Below are positions 1-6,489 of a stretch of DNA of 14,125 nt, in pieces; the stretch's first letter is position 1; each line of letters begins with the position of its first letter. Position numbers and translations under genes: made by a program. This stretch comes from JABIAL01 sp964645825 (GTDB lineage: Bacteria; Patescibacteriota; Patescibacteriia; UBA1558; GWA2-36-10). The notes under the pieces were generated by a model. That model was not told where the DNA came from and made no database searches. It saw only the letters and a list, made by a program, of their open reading frames with translations. The stretch covers positions 1 to 14,125 of the forward strand of contig CAZXZY010000020.1 in assembly GCA_964645825.1 (NCBI GenBank), written 5' to 3'.

Positions 1-412
1 TATCAGATAATTTTTTAAATTTATTTATTTTTGGTTTATTATTTACAAACTGCCATAAATATTTATCAAAACTACCGAACTCTTGTTGCACCTCTATGAA
101 TCGCTGGGCATTATTGATAGTGGCGGCAATTTTTAAACGATTACGAATGATTCCTGCGTCGTTTAACAGTCTCTTATTATCGCTAGCCTTGTACTTGGCT
201 ATTATTTTATAATCAAAATTTGAAAAAGCTTTTATAAAATTTGCTCGCTTATTTAAAACAATCTCCCAAGAGAGTCCTGCTTGAAAACAATCCAGTACAA
301 AAAATTCAAATATCTTTTGATCGTCATGTAATGGTACGCCCCACTCTTGGTCATGATATTTTATCATCAATGGATTATCATTAACCCAAGCGCATCTCTT
401 ATTATCTAGCAT
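1..412 (-). CDS. tag: 3-methyladenine DNA glycosylase I (Tag), 3' part beyond window
   Basis: Base-excision repair glycosylase that removes 3-methyladenine from alkylated DNA. Reading the minus strand from ATG at 412 gives 137 residues open to the window edge. The N-terminal Tag signature is clear: RCAWVND at 6-12, YHDQEWGVPLHDD at 19-31 and FQAGLSW at 43-49. Cys7 and His20 align with zinc ligands Cys4 and His17 of E. coli Tag; the two C-terminal ligands would lie outside the window. Tyr19 and Trp49 match the base-stacking Tyr16 and Trp46. Asp41 stands where E. coli has the base-contacting Glu38. The motif DAGIIRNRLKI (about 87-97) also fits. It is divergently oriented to everything downstream. 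Family assignment is firm from motifs; activity is inferred. Confidence 0.93.
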   Translation of the reverse strand, partial: MLDNKRCAWVNDNPLMIKYHDQEWGVPLHDDQKIFEFFVLDCFQAGLSWEIVLNKRANFIKAFSNFDYKIIAKYKASDNKRLLNDAGIIRNRLKIAATINNAQRFIEVQQEFGSFDKYLWQFVNNKPKINKFKKLSD

Positions 413-507
413 AGAATAATAATAACAAAATAATAATATTTAAGCTAATGCAGTGGCGTAAATAAGGTTTTTTTAGTATACTTTGAATATACTTTTAATT
501 TAAAAAT
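413..507. promoter_or_regulatory. Divergent promoter region with 6-bp palindrome
   Basis: This 95-bp AT-rich spacer separates tag (minus) from the methyltransferase (plus). It contains an inverted repeat, AGTATA at 475-480 and TATACT at 488-493. Each arm reads as a TATACT -10 box on one strand, so one palindrome could supply both -10 elements. No good -35 is visible for either direction. The plus-strand -10 ends 14 bases before the ATG at 508, which predicts a very short leader. Confidence 0.45.
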
Positions 508-1131
508 ATGGATCAAACAAATAATGCACCCGAAGAAAAAATAGCGTCTGCTAACACAATAACTAACGCCCCGCAATCTCCAAAAGTAGCTGGAGGCAAT
601 GAATTATTAGATGTTAATTTTATATTGCGCGATACAACGCAAATACACCCGGGACAAATTGTGGCTGATTTAGGAGCTGGCGGTGCGGCCTACTTTACTA
701 TTCAAGCTGCTAAAATAGTTGGTGATCAAGGTGAAGTTTATGCTGTCGATGTGATCAAGGGTGTTTTATCTAGCATCGAAAGTAAGGCGCAAATGTCTGG
801 ACTTTATAATATCAAAACAATTTGGAGTAACTTAGAAATTTTAGGCGCTACCAAAATTCCTGCTGAAACCATAGATCATGGCTTATTGGTCAACATCCTT
901 TTTCAAACTCAAAAAAGAGCTGAGATAATGGCTGAAGCAGTGCGTTTACTAAAGCCTGGCGGTAAATTAACCGTAGTTGATTGGAGTGACACCAAACATA
1001 GCTTCGCTCCATCGGGAAACATACAAGTTGATCCAGCTGAAATTATTAAAATTGCTCAAAAACTAAGCCTGACATTAGAACAAGAATTTGAGGCTGGTAA
1101 ATATCATTTTGGCTTAGTATTTATCAAATAA
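508..1131 (+). CDS. Class I SAM-dependent methyltransferase
   Basis: A 207-residue Rossmann-fold methyltransferase. Motif I is VADLGAGGAAYF at 52-63, the acidic residue that binds the SAM ribose is Asp81 in EVYAVD, and LLKPGGKLTVVDW near 147-159 matches the post-motif strand of UbiE/PCMT-like enzymes. The first 30 or so residues are polar and low in complexity and precede the fold. The substrate cannot be read from the sequence: small molecule, tRNA or protein are all possible. No Shine-Dalgarno is visible before the ATG. It lies alone between a divergent promoter and the promoter of the next gene. Confidence 0.8.
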   Translation: MDQTNNAPEEKIASANTITNAPQSPKVAGGNELLDVNFILRDTTQIHPGQIVADLGAGGAAYFTIQAAKIVGDQGEVYAVDVIKGVLSSIESKAQMSGLYNIKTIWSNLEILGATKIPAETIDHGLLVNILFQTQKRAEIMAEAVRLLKPGGKLTVVDWSDTKHSFAPSGNIQVDPAEIIKIAQKLSLTLEQEFEAGKYHFGLVFIK

Positions 1132-1134
1132 GGG

Positions 1135-1163
1135 TTGACTTTATTCTCACTATTATCTAAGAT
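1135..1163 (+). promoter_or_regulatory. Sigma70-type promoter for the small membrane protein
   Basis: TTGACT at 1135-1140 and TAAGAT at 1158-1163 are separated by exactly 17 bases. It starts four bases after the methyltransferase stop. Transcription would begin near 1170, giving a leader of about 17 bases to the ATG at 1187. Confidence 0.7.
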
Positions 1164-1186
1164 ATTTCTAGTTTGATAAATAAATT

Positions 1187-1597
1187 ATGAATATTACTAA
1201 ACTTTTTGACTGGACTTATTTAACACAACGTTATGCTGTTGAAGGATTTTCTTGGCCAATGCGTATTGTGTTATTAATTATCTTTATTGCAGCAATTATT
1301 ACTGCTCTCAAGGCCACTAAAAAAATAAAGACAAGCCCCGGCATTTATAAACCACTATGGCAAAAGCTCCAAGTATGGGGCTGGTCTACTGGATTATTTG
1401 GATTACTGTTAATATTTTTTAGAGAAGTCCGAGCTATTTATTTAGGCAGTCGCATTTGGCTATTGATATGGCTAATAGCTGTCGTAATCTGGCTAGGCTT
1501 TATCATTTATTATTGGAAAATCAAAATTCCTTTGAAAGAGCAAAAACAAAATACTCAAGCTGAATTTGATAAGTGGCTACCTAAAAAGAAAAACTAA
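1187..1597 (+). CDS. Small integral membrane protein, unknown function
   Basis: 136 residues with three likely membrane segments: about 23-42 (MRIVLLIIFIAAIITAL), about 64-79 (WGWSTGLFGLLLIFF) and about 88-110 (RIWLLIWLIAVVIWLGFIIY). Between the first two is a basic stretch (KATKKIKTSPGIYK), and the C-terminus is charged and Lys-rich, ending KKKN, which suggests a cytoplasmic tail. Tryptophans cluster at the membrane ends. I do not recognise a named family; short three-helix proteins like this are common as hypothetical proteins in CPR genomes. It has its own promoter and is followed by a hairpin just before yraN. Confidence 0.75.
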   Translation: MNITKLFDWTYLTQRYAVEGFSWPMRIVLLIIFIAAIITALKATKKIKTSPGIYKPLWQKLQVWGWSTGLFGLLLIFFREVRAIYLGSRIWLLIWLIAVVIWLGFIIYYWKIKIPLKEQKQNTQAEFDKWLPKKKN

Positions 1598-1616
1598 ATT
1601 TAAACTAAAATATAAA

Positions 1617-1638
1617 AACAGGCCAAACGGTCTGTTTT
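1617..1638 (+). terminator. Hairpin between membrane protein and yraN; weak terminator or start-masking structure
   Basis: AACAGGCC at 1617-1624 pairs with GGTCTGTT at 1629-1636 (eight pairs, one G-U) around the loop AAAC. It is followed by TT and immediately by the yraN ATG at 1639. The T tract is short, so termination would be partial. The same hairpin would sit in the ribosome-binding region of yraN. Confidence 0.5.
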
Positions 1639-1986
1639 ATGTTATTAAAGAAAAAACAACTTGGTCAATTAGGAGAAAATATTGCCGCTTATTATTATCA
1701 AAAACTCGGCTACAAGATTATTATCCGTAATTTTTATACTCGCTATGGTGAGCTGGATTTAGTCTTGATAAAAAATAATAAAATCCTAGTAGTCGAGGTA
1801 AAAACTCGCCGCAATACAAAATTTGGCTATGGCGAGGAAACAATATCTGATAAAAAACTAAATAACATTTATATCAGCTATCAAATATTAAGAAAGCAAA
1901 AGAATTTATCGACATTTTTCGAAATAGAAGTTTGTGTGCTATATTTATGTTATAATAGATATACTGTTAAAAGGTTTATTATCTAG
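1639..1986 (+). CDS. yraN: YraN/UPF0102-family endonuclease-like protein
   Basis: 115 residues, the usual length for UPF0102. The family pattern is clear: LGQLGENIAAYYYQKLGYKI (9-28), IIRNFYTRYGELDLV (about 29-43) and VVEVKTRRNTKFGYGEETI (about 52-70). Glu14, Asp40 (in GELDLV), Glu53 and Lys55 (in VEVKTR) form a PD-(D/E)XK nuclease-like active site, although the biochemical role of YraN proteins is poorly established. The C-terminus ends in FEIEVCVLYL, a divergent form of the family's last strand. No Shine-Dalgarno is present and a hairpin abuts the start codon. The next promoter begins two bases after its stop. Confidence 0.88.
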   Translation: MLLKKKQLGQLGENIAAYYYQKLGYKIIIRNFYTRYGELDLVLIKNNKILVVEVKTRRNTKFGYGEETISDKKLNNIYISYQILRKQKNLSTFFEIEVCVLYLCYNRYTVKRFII

Positions 1987-1988
1987 CC

Positions 1989-2017
1989 TTGACAGATTAA
2001 ATATAGTATGTTATAAA
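1989..2017 (+). promoter_or_regulatory. Consensus promoter for the 165-aa/59-aa module
   Basis: TTGACA at 1989-1994, a 17-base spacer, and TATAAA at 2012-2017 preceded by TGT (extended -10). Transcription should start near 2024, 28 bases before the ATG at 2052. A second possible extended -10, TGTTATAAT at 1948-1956 inside yraN, lacks a clear -35. Confidence 0.8.
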
Positions 2018-2051
2018 TACTACCCTTTATTAAATAGAAAGCCAGTATAAT

Positions 2052-2549
2052 ATGTCACATTTTGAACACGTACCACAAGAACACTCAGAAGTTTGGGAAG
2101 ATATGAAACAAAATATGGGCGATCCCGAACAATTAAAAACCCCAATAGACATAGAAGCTTTGCGAGAAGCTTGTGCTGGTAATCCTCAATTGGAACAATT
2201 TTTCCAAAGCATGCTAGATCACTTCTATGGCTATACTGAAACAGTCTGGGAATGGCAAGAGATACAAAATAAAAAAAATAAGGGAGAGATGTCTGTAGAA
2301 GAATTTCAAGAGGCTATGGACAATGTAGACATGACACGCACTCATAGCCACCAAGCCATGATGGATAGCCTCACTATTTTGGCCCGAGCCATGAAAAAAT
2401 ATAGCCTTGACTCTACTTGGCTAGCTGAATTACAAGATACGGCCGGCACGGCCTCTCGTCCTAAAACTGCTCTTTTAGCTTTAAAAACAACGTACGCACA
2501 TATCATCAAAGATATAAATAAGGAAGGAAAGGAGGGCGTAGAAGCATGA
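2052..2549 (+). CDS. Acidic helical protein of unknown function (165 aa)
   Basis: I do not recognise this family. The protein is acidic, soluble and predicted mostly helical, with no signal peptide or membrane segment. It is rich in Glu, Met, Gln and aromatic residues; a run near 58-70 (FYGYTETVWEWQE) and the central HSHQAMMDSLTILARAMKKY are the most distinctive parts. It has a consensus promoter of its own and its last bases (ATGA at 2546-2549) overlap the start of a 59-residue gene, so the two are very probably made together. No Shine-Dalgarno is obvious before its own ATG. A small adaptor or regulator is possible but there is no direct evidence. Confidence 0.75.
   Translation: MSHFEHVPQEHSEVWEDMKQNMGDPEQLKTPIDIEALREACAGNPQLEQFFQSMLDHFYGYTETVWEWQEIQNKKNKGEMSVEEFQEAMDNVDMTRTHSHQAMMDSLTILARAMKKYSLDSTWLAELQDTAGTASRPKTALLALKTTYAHIIKDINKEGKEGVEA
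2531..2535 (+). promoter_or_regulatory. Shine-Dalgarno GGAGG for the 59-aa gene
   Basis: GGAGG in the context AAAGGAGGG lies ten bases before the ATG at 2546, inside the 3' end of the preceding gene. It is notable because most genes here have no such site, and it supports the short downstream gene as real. Confidence 0.75.
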
Positions 2550-2725
2550 CAAACGAAAAACGTAATGCGCTGATTAGCCAATACGCCAAATTAGCCTTGG
2601 CTAATATGAAAGAAAATGATACCCCTGAGCCTACTCCAGAGATGATTGAAATCCAGAAAGCGCTGGACAGGACTCATGAGGCAATCATGATCGAACACCA
2701 CAACACAACAGTGGAAAAACTCTGA
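2546..2725 (+). CDS. 59-aa small protein, unknown function, translationally coupled
   Basis: ATG at 2546 overlaps the previous stop as ATGA and the frame closes with TGA at 2723-2725. The protein begins MTNEKRNALISQYAKLALAN and ends HHNTTVEKL. It is charged, likely two helices joined by a Pro-rich turn (PEPTPEM, about 28-34), with no membrane segment. Support for a real gene comes from the strong Shine-Dalgarno, the ATGA overlap and the terminator right after it. The family is not recognised. The coupling suggests a fixed ratio with the 165-residue protein, perhaps as partners of one complex. Confidence 0.7.
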   Translation: MTNEKRNALISQYAKLALANMKENDTPEPTPEMIEIQKALDRTHEAIMIEHHNTTVEKL

Positions 2726-2754
2726 CACCATAGCGCTACAAGCGCTTACACACT

Positions 2755-2784
2755 AAAGCACCGTCTTCAGACTGGTGCTTTTTT
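2755..2784 (+). terminator. Rho-independent terminator
   Basis: AAAGCACC (2755-2762) plus GTC pairs with GAC plus GGTGCTTT (2774-2781), with one bulged T and a TTCA loop, followed by a T run to 2784. It ends the 165-aa/59-aa operon. A smaller palindromic pair, AGCGCT-ACA-AGCGCT, lies just upstream at 2732-2746. Confidence 0.85.
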
Positions 2785-2789
2785 CTTTA

Positions 2790-2818
2790 TTGACAAATTC
2801 TAAACAAAACACTATACT
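2790..2818 (+). promoter_or_regulatory. Consensus nusA promoter
   Basis: TTGACA at 2790-2795, 17-base spacer, TATACT at 2813-2818. The -10 lies inside a small inverted repeat, CACTAT (2810-2815) and ATAGTG (2821-2826), which could be an operator. Start of transcription is expected near 2825, leaving a leader of about 60 bases. Confidence 0.85.
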
Positions 2819-2829
2819 AGATAGTGCTT

Positions 2830-2866
2830 TAAGTTAGTTTACGATAGTAGACTAGCTTATTTTTTT
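2830..2866 (+). promoter_or_regulatory. Terminator-like hairpin in the nusA leader (possible attenuator)
   Basis: AAGTTAGTTTAC (2831-2842) pairs with GTAGACTAGCTT (2847-2858) around the loop GATA. The stem has 12 pairs with two G-U, extendable by one A-U pair, and is followed by A and seven T. It lies between the promoter and the ATG at 2885, so it would be the first structure transcribed. The stem is AT-rich, so full termination is uncertain. Confidence 0.6.
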
Positions 2867-2884
2867 AAAATTAATCAAAAATAA

Positions 2885-4312
2885 ATGGCTAGTGAAATAT
2901 CTAATGCCATCAAACACATTTGCGATGAGAAAAACCTACCAATGGACGCTGTCATCAGCGCTATTGAAGCGGCCCTAGCTGCTGCTTATCGTAAAGATTT
3001 TGGTGAAAAAAATCAAAACGTCAAAGTGGTCTTCAATGCTGATAATGCTCAAACAGCGGTTTTTGACGTAAAAACTGTAGTCGAAGATGTAGATCTTGAA
3101 GAGCAAGAAAAGCAAGTCGAAGAGCTACGTGAGCGTAAAGAGGCCGAGGAAGAAATCGCTGAAGAAGATGAAATCAAAAGATTTAATCCTCGTACAGAGA
3201 TCATGCTTTCTGAGGCCAAAGAAATAAACCCCAATTATAAAATTGGCGATGTTATTGAAACAAAATTAGAAGTACCTGATGAATATGGTCGTATGGCCGC
3301 TCAAACAGCTAAGCAGGTTATCATCCAAAGATTACGTGAAGCTGAACGCGATCATGTCTTCAATGAATACCAAGATAAAGAAGGTACTCTGGTTTTAGGT
3401 ACAATTTCTCGTCGTGAAGGACGACGCTATTTAGTTGACTTAGGTCAAGCTACTGCAGTCCTACCACCAGAAGAACAAATCCCTCGTGAAGGATATAATG
3501 CTGGCACCAGACTAAATTTTTATGTAGTCAAAGTACATATGACTAACAAGGGTCCAGAAATTATCTTATCTCGTACCCATCCAGATATTGTGCGTGAATT
3601 ATTTGCTATGGAAGTTCCTGAAATTGCTGCTGGTAATGTCGAGATCAAAGCTATCTCTCGAGAAGCAGGCTCACGTTCTAAGGTAGCTGTTGCTACAGAT
3701 GATGAAAGCATCGATCCAATCGGCTCTTGCGTCGGACAAAAAGGTGCTCGCATCCAAACTATTATTAACGAATTAGGTGGAGAAAAAATTGATATCATTG
3801 AGTGGGAGGAAGATGTAAAATCTTTTATTGCTAACGCCTTGTCCCCTGCTAAAGTAAATGAAATTCAAGTAAATGAAGATAATACAGTAGCGAAAGTTTT
3901 AGTGGATGATGATCAATTATCTTTAGCTATTGGTAAGAGCGGACAAAATGTTCGTCTAGCAGCTAAGCTTGTAAACTGGAAAATCGATATTGTTTCTAGC
4001 ACAGCTGAAGCTACAGATGATAAAGACGAATCCACTGAAGAGAAGAAAGAAAAGAAGGAGAAGGCTCCAGCTGACGAAGAAGAAAAACCAACAGAAGAAG
4101 ACCAAGAAAAAAAAGAAGAGAAAAAAGCGAAGAAAACTACCAAGAAAAAAACGACAGCTAAAGAAACTAAGGAAGAAGAGGGTGAAGAAGAAGAGAAGGA
4201 AGAAAAGAAAGCTGTGAAGAAAAAAGCTAAGAAAAAGGTTGAAGAAAAGAAAGAAGCAAAAGTCGAGGAAGAGAAAGAGGAGGAAAAAGAAGAAGGGGAA
4301 GAGAAAAAATAA
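2885..4312 (+). CDS. nusA: Transcription termination/antitermination factor NusA
   Basis: RNA-polymerase-associated elongation factor acting in pausing, termination and antitermination. Order: N-terminal polymerase-binding domain (about 1-155), S1 domain (about 168-233), KH1 with GxxG at 284-287 (GQKG), and KH2 with GKSG at 350-353 followed by QNVRLAAKL. The N-terminal domain has an acidic Glu-rich insertion at about 72-103. After KH2 the protein ends in about 100 residues of Lys/Glu-rich low complexity in place of the acidic repeats of enterobacterial NusA. There is no Shine-Dalgarno before the ATG. The usual neighbours rimP and infB are absent; hppA follows after 26 bases with no terminator, so they are probably cotranscribed. 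The leader holds a terminator-like hairpin, which suggests autoregulation. Confidence 0.96.
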   Translation: MASEISNAIKHICDEKNLPMDAVISAIEAALAAAYRKDFGEKNQNVKVVFNADNAQTAVFDVKTVVEDVDLEEQEKQVEELRERKEAEEEIAEEDEIKRFNPRTEIMLSEAKEINPNYKIGDVIETKLEVPDEYGRMAAQTAKQVIIQRLREAERDHVFNEYQDKEGTLVLGTISRREGRRYLVDLGQATAVLPPEEQIPREGYNAGTRLNFYVVKVHMTNKGPEIILSRTHPDIVRELFAMEVPEIAAGNVEIKAISREAGSRSKVAVATDDESIDPIGSCVGQKGARIQTIINELGGEKIDIIEWEEDVKSFIANALSPAKVNEIQVNEDNTVAKVLVDDDQLSLAIGKSGQNVRLAAKLVNWKIDIVSSTAEATDDKDESTEEKKEKKEKAPADEEEKPTEEDQEKKEEKKAKKTTKKKTTAKETKEEEGEEEEKEEKKAVKKKAKKKVEEKKEAKVEEEKEEEKEEGEEKK

Positions 4313-4338
4313 TTAAAATCTTAATTAATTAAAAACAT

Positions 4339-6372
4339 ATGAACGTAATATTAATTGCTATTTTAGCCTCCATTGTCTCAATCATTTTTGGAGTAGTGAT
4401 GATTCAAGCTATTCTAAAAAAATCTAGAGGTAATGACAAAATGAAGGAAATCGCTGACGCTATCCAAAGTGGCGCAAAAGCATTTTTGAATCGACAATAC
4501 AAAACCATTGCTTACCTAACCGTCCCTCTATTTATTATTTTGGGATTTATGATCGACTGGTGGACAGCGATTGCTTTTATCGTTGGTGCGGCTCTTTCTG
4601 CCGCTGCTGGCATCATTGGTATGAACATTTCTGTTCGCACTAATGTCCGTACAGCTCAAGCTGCAACTGGTGGCATCGAACCAGCCATGAAACTAGCCGT
4701 CTTAGGTGGCGCAGTTACTGGCATGCTTGTTGTGGGTTTAGCACTATTAGGCGTTGCTGGTCTTTATGCCATCCCAGCTTTTACCGTCAAACATTTGATC
4801 GGTCTAGGCTTTGGTGGAAGTCTGATCTCAGTCTTTGCTCGTTTGGGTGGTGGTATTTTTACCAAAGCCGCTGACGTCGGCGCAGATCTGGTCGGTAAAG
4901 TAGAAGCTGGCATCCCAGAAGACGATCCTCGTAACCCAGCCGTTATCGCTGATAATGTTGGAGACAATGTTGGTGATTGTGCTGGTATGGCTGCTGATTT
5001 ATTTGAGACTTATGCTGTCACTTTAGTGGCTACCATGCTCTTAGGTTCTCTAACCTTTCAAGGTATGGACGCTGCTATTTTATACCCGCTAGCTTTGGGA
5101 GCGACAGCTATCATTGCTTCTTTAATCGGTTTGTTATTTATTAAAATTAAAAAAGGACAAAGCCTAGAAGCGATCGAAAAAAACGATGGCATCATGAAGG
5201 CTTTATACAAAGGTTTGATTGCTGCTGGTGTCGTTGCTGCTATTGCTTTCTTCTTTGTTACAAAATATTTGATGAATGATTTGATAGATTATAGTTATTT
5301 AAATATTTATTATGCTAGTTTAGTTGGTTTGATTGTTACTGCTCTTATTGTTTGGATAACTGAATATTATACTTCTACTCGCTATAAACCAGTAAAAAGT
5401 ATTGCTAAGGCTTCTGAAACTGGACATGGCACAAATATTATTCAGGGATTAGCCGTTGGTATGAAAGCTACTGCTTTTCCAGTGCTGGTTATCGTAGCTG
5501 GCATTATTGCCGCTTACTCATTTGCTGGACTCTATGGTATCGCAGTTGCTGCTATGGCCATGTTATCTCTAGCTGGTATTATTGTTACTATCGATGCTTA
5601 TGGTCCGATCACTGATAACGCTGGTGGTATTGCTGAAATGGCTAACATGCCAGAGGAAGTCAGAAAGATCACCGATCCACTAGACGCAGTTGGCAATACA
5701 ACCAAGGCTGTCACTAAAGGCTACGCTATTGCTTCGGCTGGACTTGCCGCTCTAGTTTTGTTCGCTGCTTATACCGAAGAGCTCTTAGCTGTTGGTAAAG
5801 AATTTATTTTCGCTCTAGATAACCCATATGTAATTGCTGGATTATTTGTTGGTGGATTATTGCCATATTTATTTGGTGCCCTATCTATGGAAGCAGTTGG
5901 TAAAACTGCTGGCGACATTGTCAAAGAAGTTCGTCGTCAATTCAAAGAAAAACCAGGGATCATGGATGGAACTGAAAAACCAGAATATGAAACTGCAGTC
6001 GATATTGTCACTAAAGGTGCTTTGAGACAAATGATTGTCCCAGCTCTTATTCCGGTTGTTGTGCCAATTTTGACTTTGATTATTTTTGGTCAAGAAAATG
6101 GCTTGGTAGTTTTAGGTGGAATTTTGATGGGTAGTATTATTACTGGTATTTTCTTAGCCATTTCTATGACCGTTGGTGGCGGTGCTTGGGACAATGCTAA
6201 AAAATACATTGAAAGTGGTAATCACGGTGGTAAAAATTCACCGGCTCATAAAGCTGCTGTTACCGGAGACACCGTAGGTGATCCATACAAAGATACAGCT
6301 GGACCCGCGATCAATCCAATGATTAAAATCTTGAATGTTGTAGCCTTATTACTAATCGCTGTATTGTTCTAA
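4339..6372 (+). CDS. hppA: K+-independent H+-translocating membrane pyrophosphatase
   Basis: Integral membrane pump that couples PPi hydrolysis to proton export. The 677 residues match the family, which has about 16 helices. Substrate-site motifs are all present: DVGADLVGKVE from Asp179, DNVGDNVGDCAGMAADLFE soon after, DAYGPITDNAGGIAEM from Asp419 and GDTVGDPYKDTAGP from Gly643. The subtype marker GNTTKAVT carries Lys456 and Thr459 where K+-dependent enzymes have Ala and Gly. By established work on this family that makes it K+-independent, and such enzymes pump H+ rather than Na+. It follows nusA closely and ends at a strong terminator. In an organism with limited energy metabolism it could save energy from biosynthetic PPi (inference). 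Confidence 0.96.
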   Translation: MNVILIAILASIVSIIFGVVMIQAILKKSRGNDKMKEIADAIQSGAKAFLNRQYKTIAYLTVPLFIILGFMIDWWTAIAFIVGAALSAAAGIIGMNISVRTNVRTAQAATGGIEPAMKLAVLGGAVTGMLVVGLALLGVAGLYAIPAFTVKHLIGLGFGGSLISVFARLGGGIFTKAADVGADLVGKVEAGIPEDDPRNPAVIADNVGDNVGDCAGMAADLFETYAVTLVATMLLGSLTFQGMDAAILYPLALGATAIIASLIGLLFIKIKKGQSLEAIEKNDGIMKALYKGLIAAGVVAAIAFFFVTKYLMNDLIDYSYLNIYYASLVGLIVTALIVWITEYYTSTRYKPVKSIAKASETGHGTNIIQGLAVGMKATAFPVLVIVAGIIAAYSFAGLYGIAVAAMAMLSLAGIIVTIDAYGPITDNAGGIAEMANMPEEVRKITDPLDAVGNTTKAVTKGYAIASAGLAALVLFAAYTEELLAVGKEFIFALDNPYVIAGLFVGGLLPYLFGALSMEAVGKTAGDIVKEVRRQFKEKPGIMDGTEKPEYETAVDIVTKGALRQMIVPALIPVVVPILTLIIFGQENGLVVLGGILMGSIITGIFLAISMTVGGGAWDNAKKYIESGNHGGKNSPAHKAAVTGDTVGDPYKDTAGPAINPMIKILNVVALLLIAVLF

Positions 6373-6403
6373 AAATACTTTAAATATACGCTAACTTCTC
6401 CAG

Positions 6404-6428
6404 CCTCCCCTTAACGGGGGAGGTTTTT
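6404..6428 (+). terminator. Rho-independent terminator after hppA
   Basis: CCTCCCC (6404-6410) pairs with GGGGAGG (6417-6423) around TTAACG, followed by TTTTT. It is GC-rich against an AT-rich background and closes the nusA-hppA unit. Confidence 0.9.
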
Positions 6429-6432
6429 ATTA

Positions 6433-6461
6433 TTGACAAAAAAGACGATTTTGGATATACT
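6433..6461 (+). promoter_or_regulatory. Consensus promoter for tig
   Basis: TTGACA at 6433-6438, 17-base spacer, TATACT at 6456-6461. Transcription should start near 6468, 22 bases before the ATG at 6490. This shows that an in-frame upstream TTG at 6433 belongs to the -35 box and cannot be the start codon. Confidence 0.88.
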
Positions 6462-6489
6462 CAGCCTACTTAAAATTGATAAAAATCTA

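Noticed and set aside
2342..2581. Minus-strand 79-codon frame
   Set aside because: Fully antisense to the coupled 165-aa and 59-aa genes, which have promoter, ribosome site and terminator.
3990..4217. Lys/Arg-rich frame inside the nusA 3' end
   Set aside because: A shifted reading of the purine-rich NusA tail; no start signal and pure low complexity.
6433..6489. Longer trigger factor from TTG 6433
   Set aside because: The TTG is part of the TTGACA -35 box, and ATG 6490 puts the GFR signature at the same residue numbers as in E. coli.
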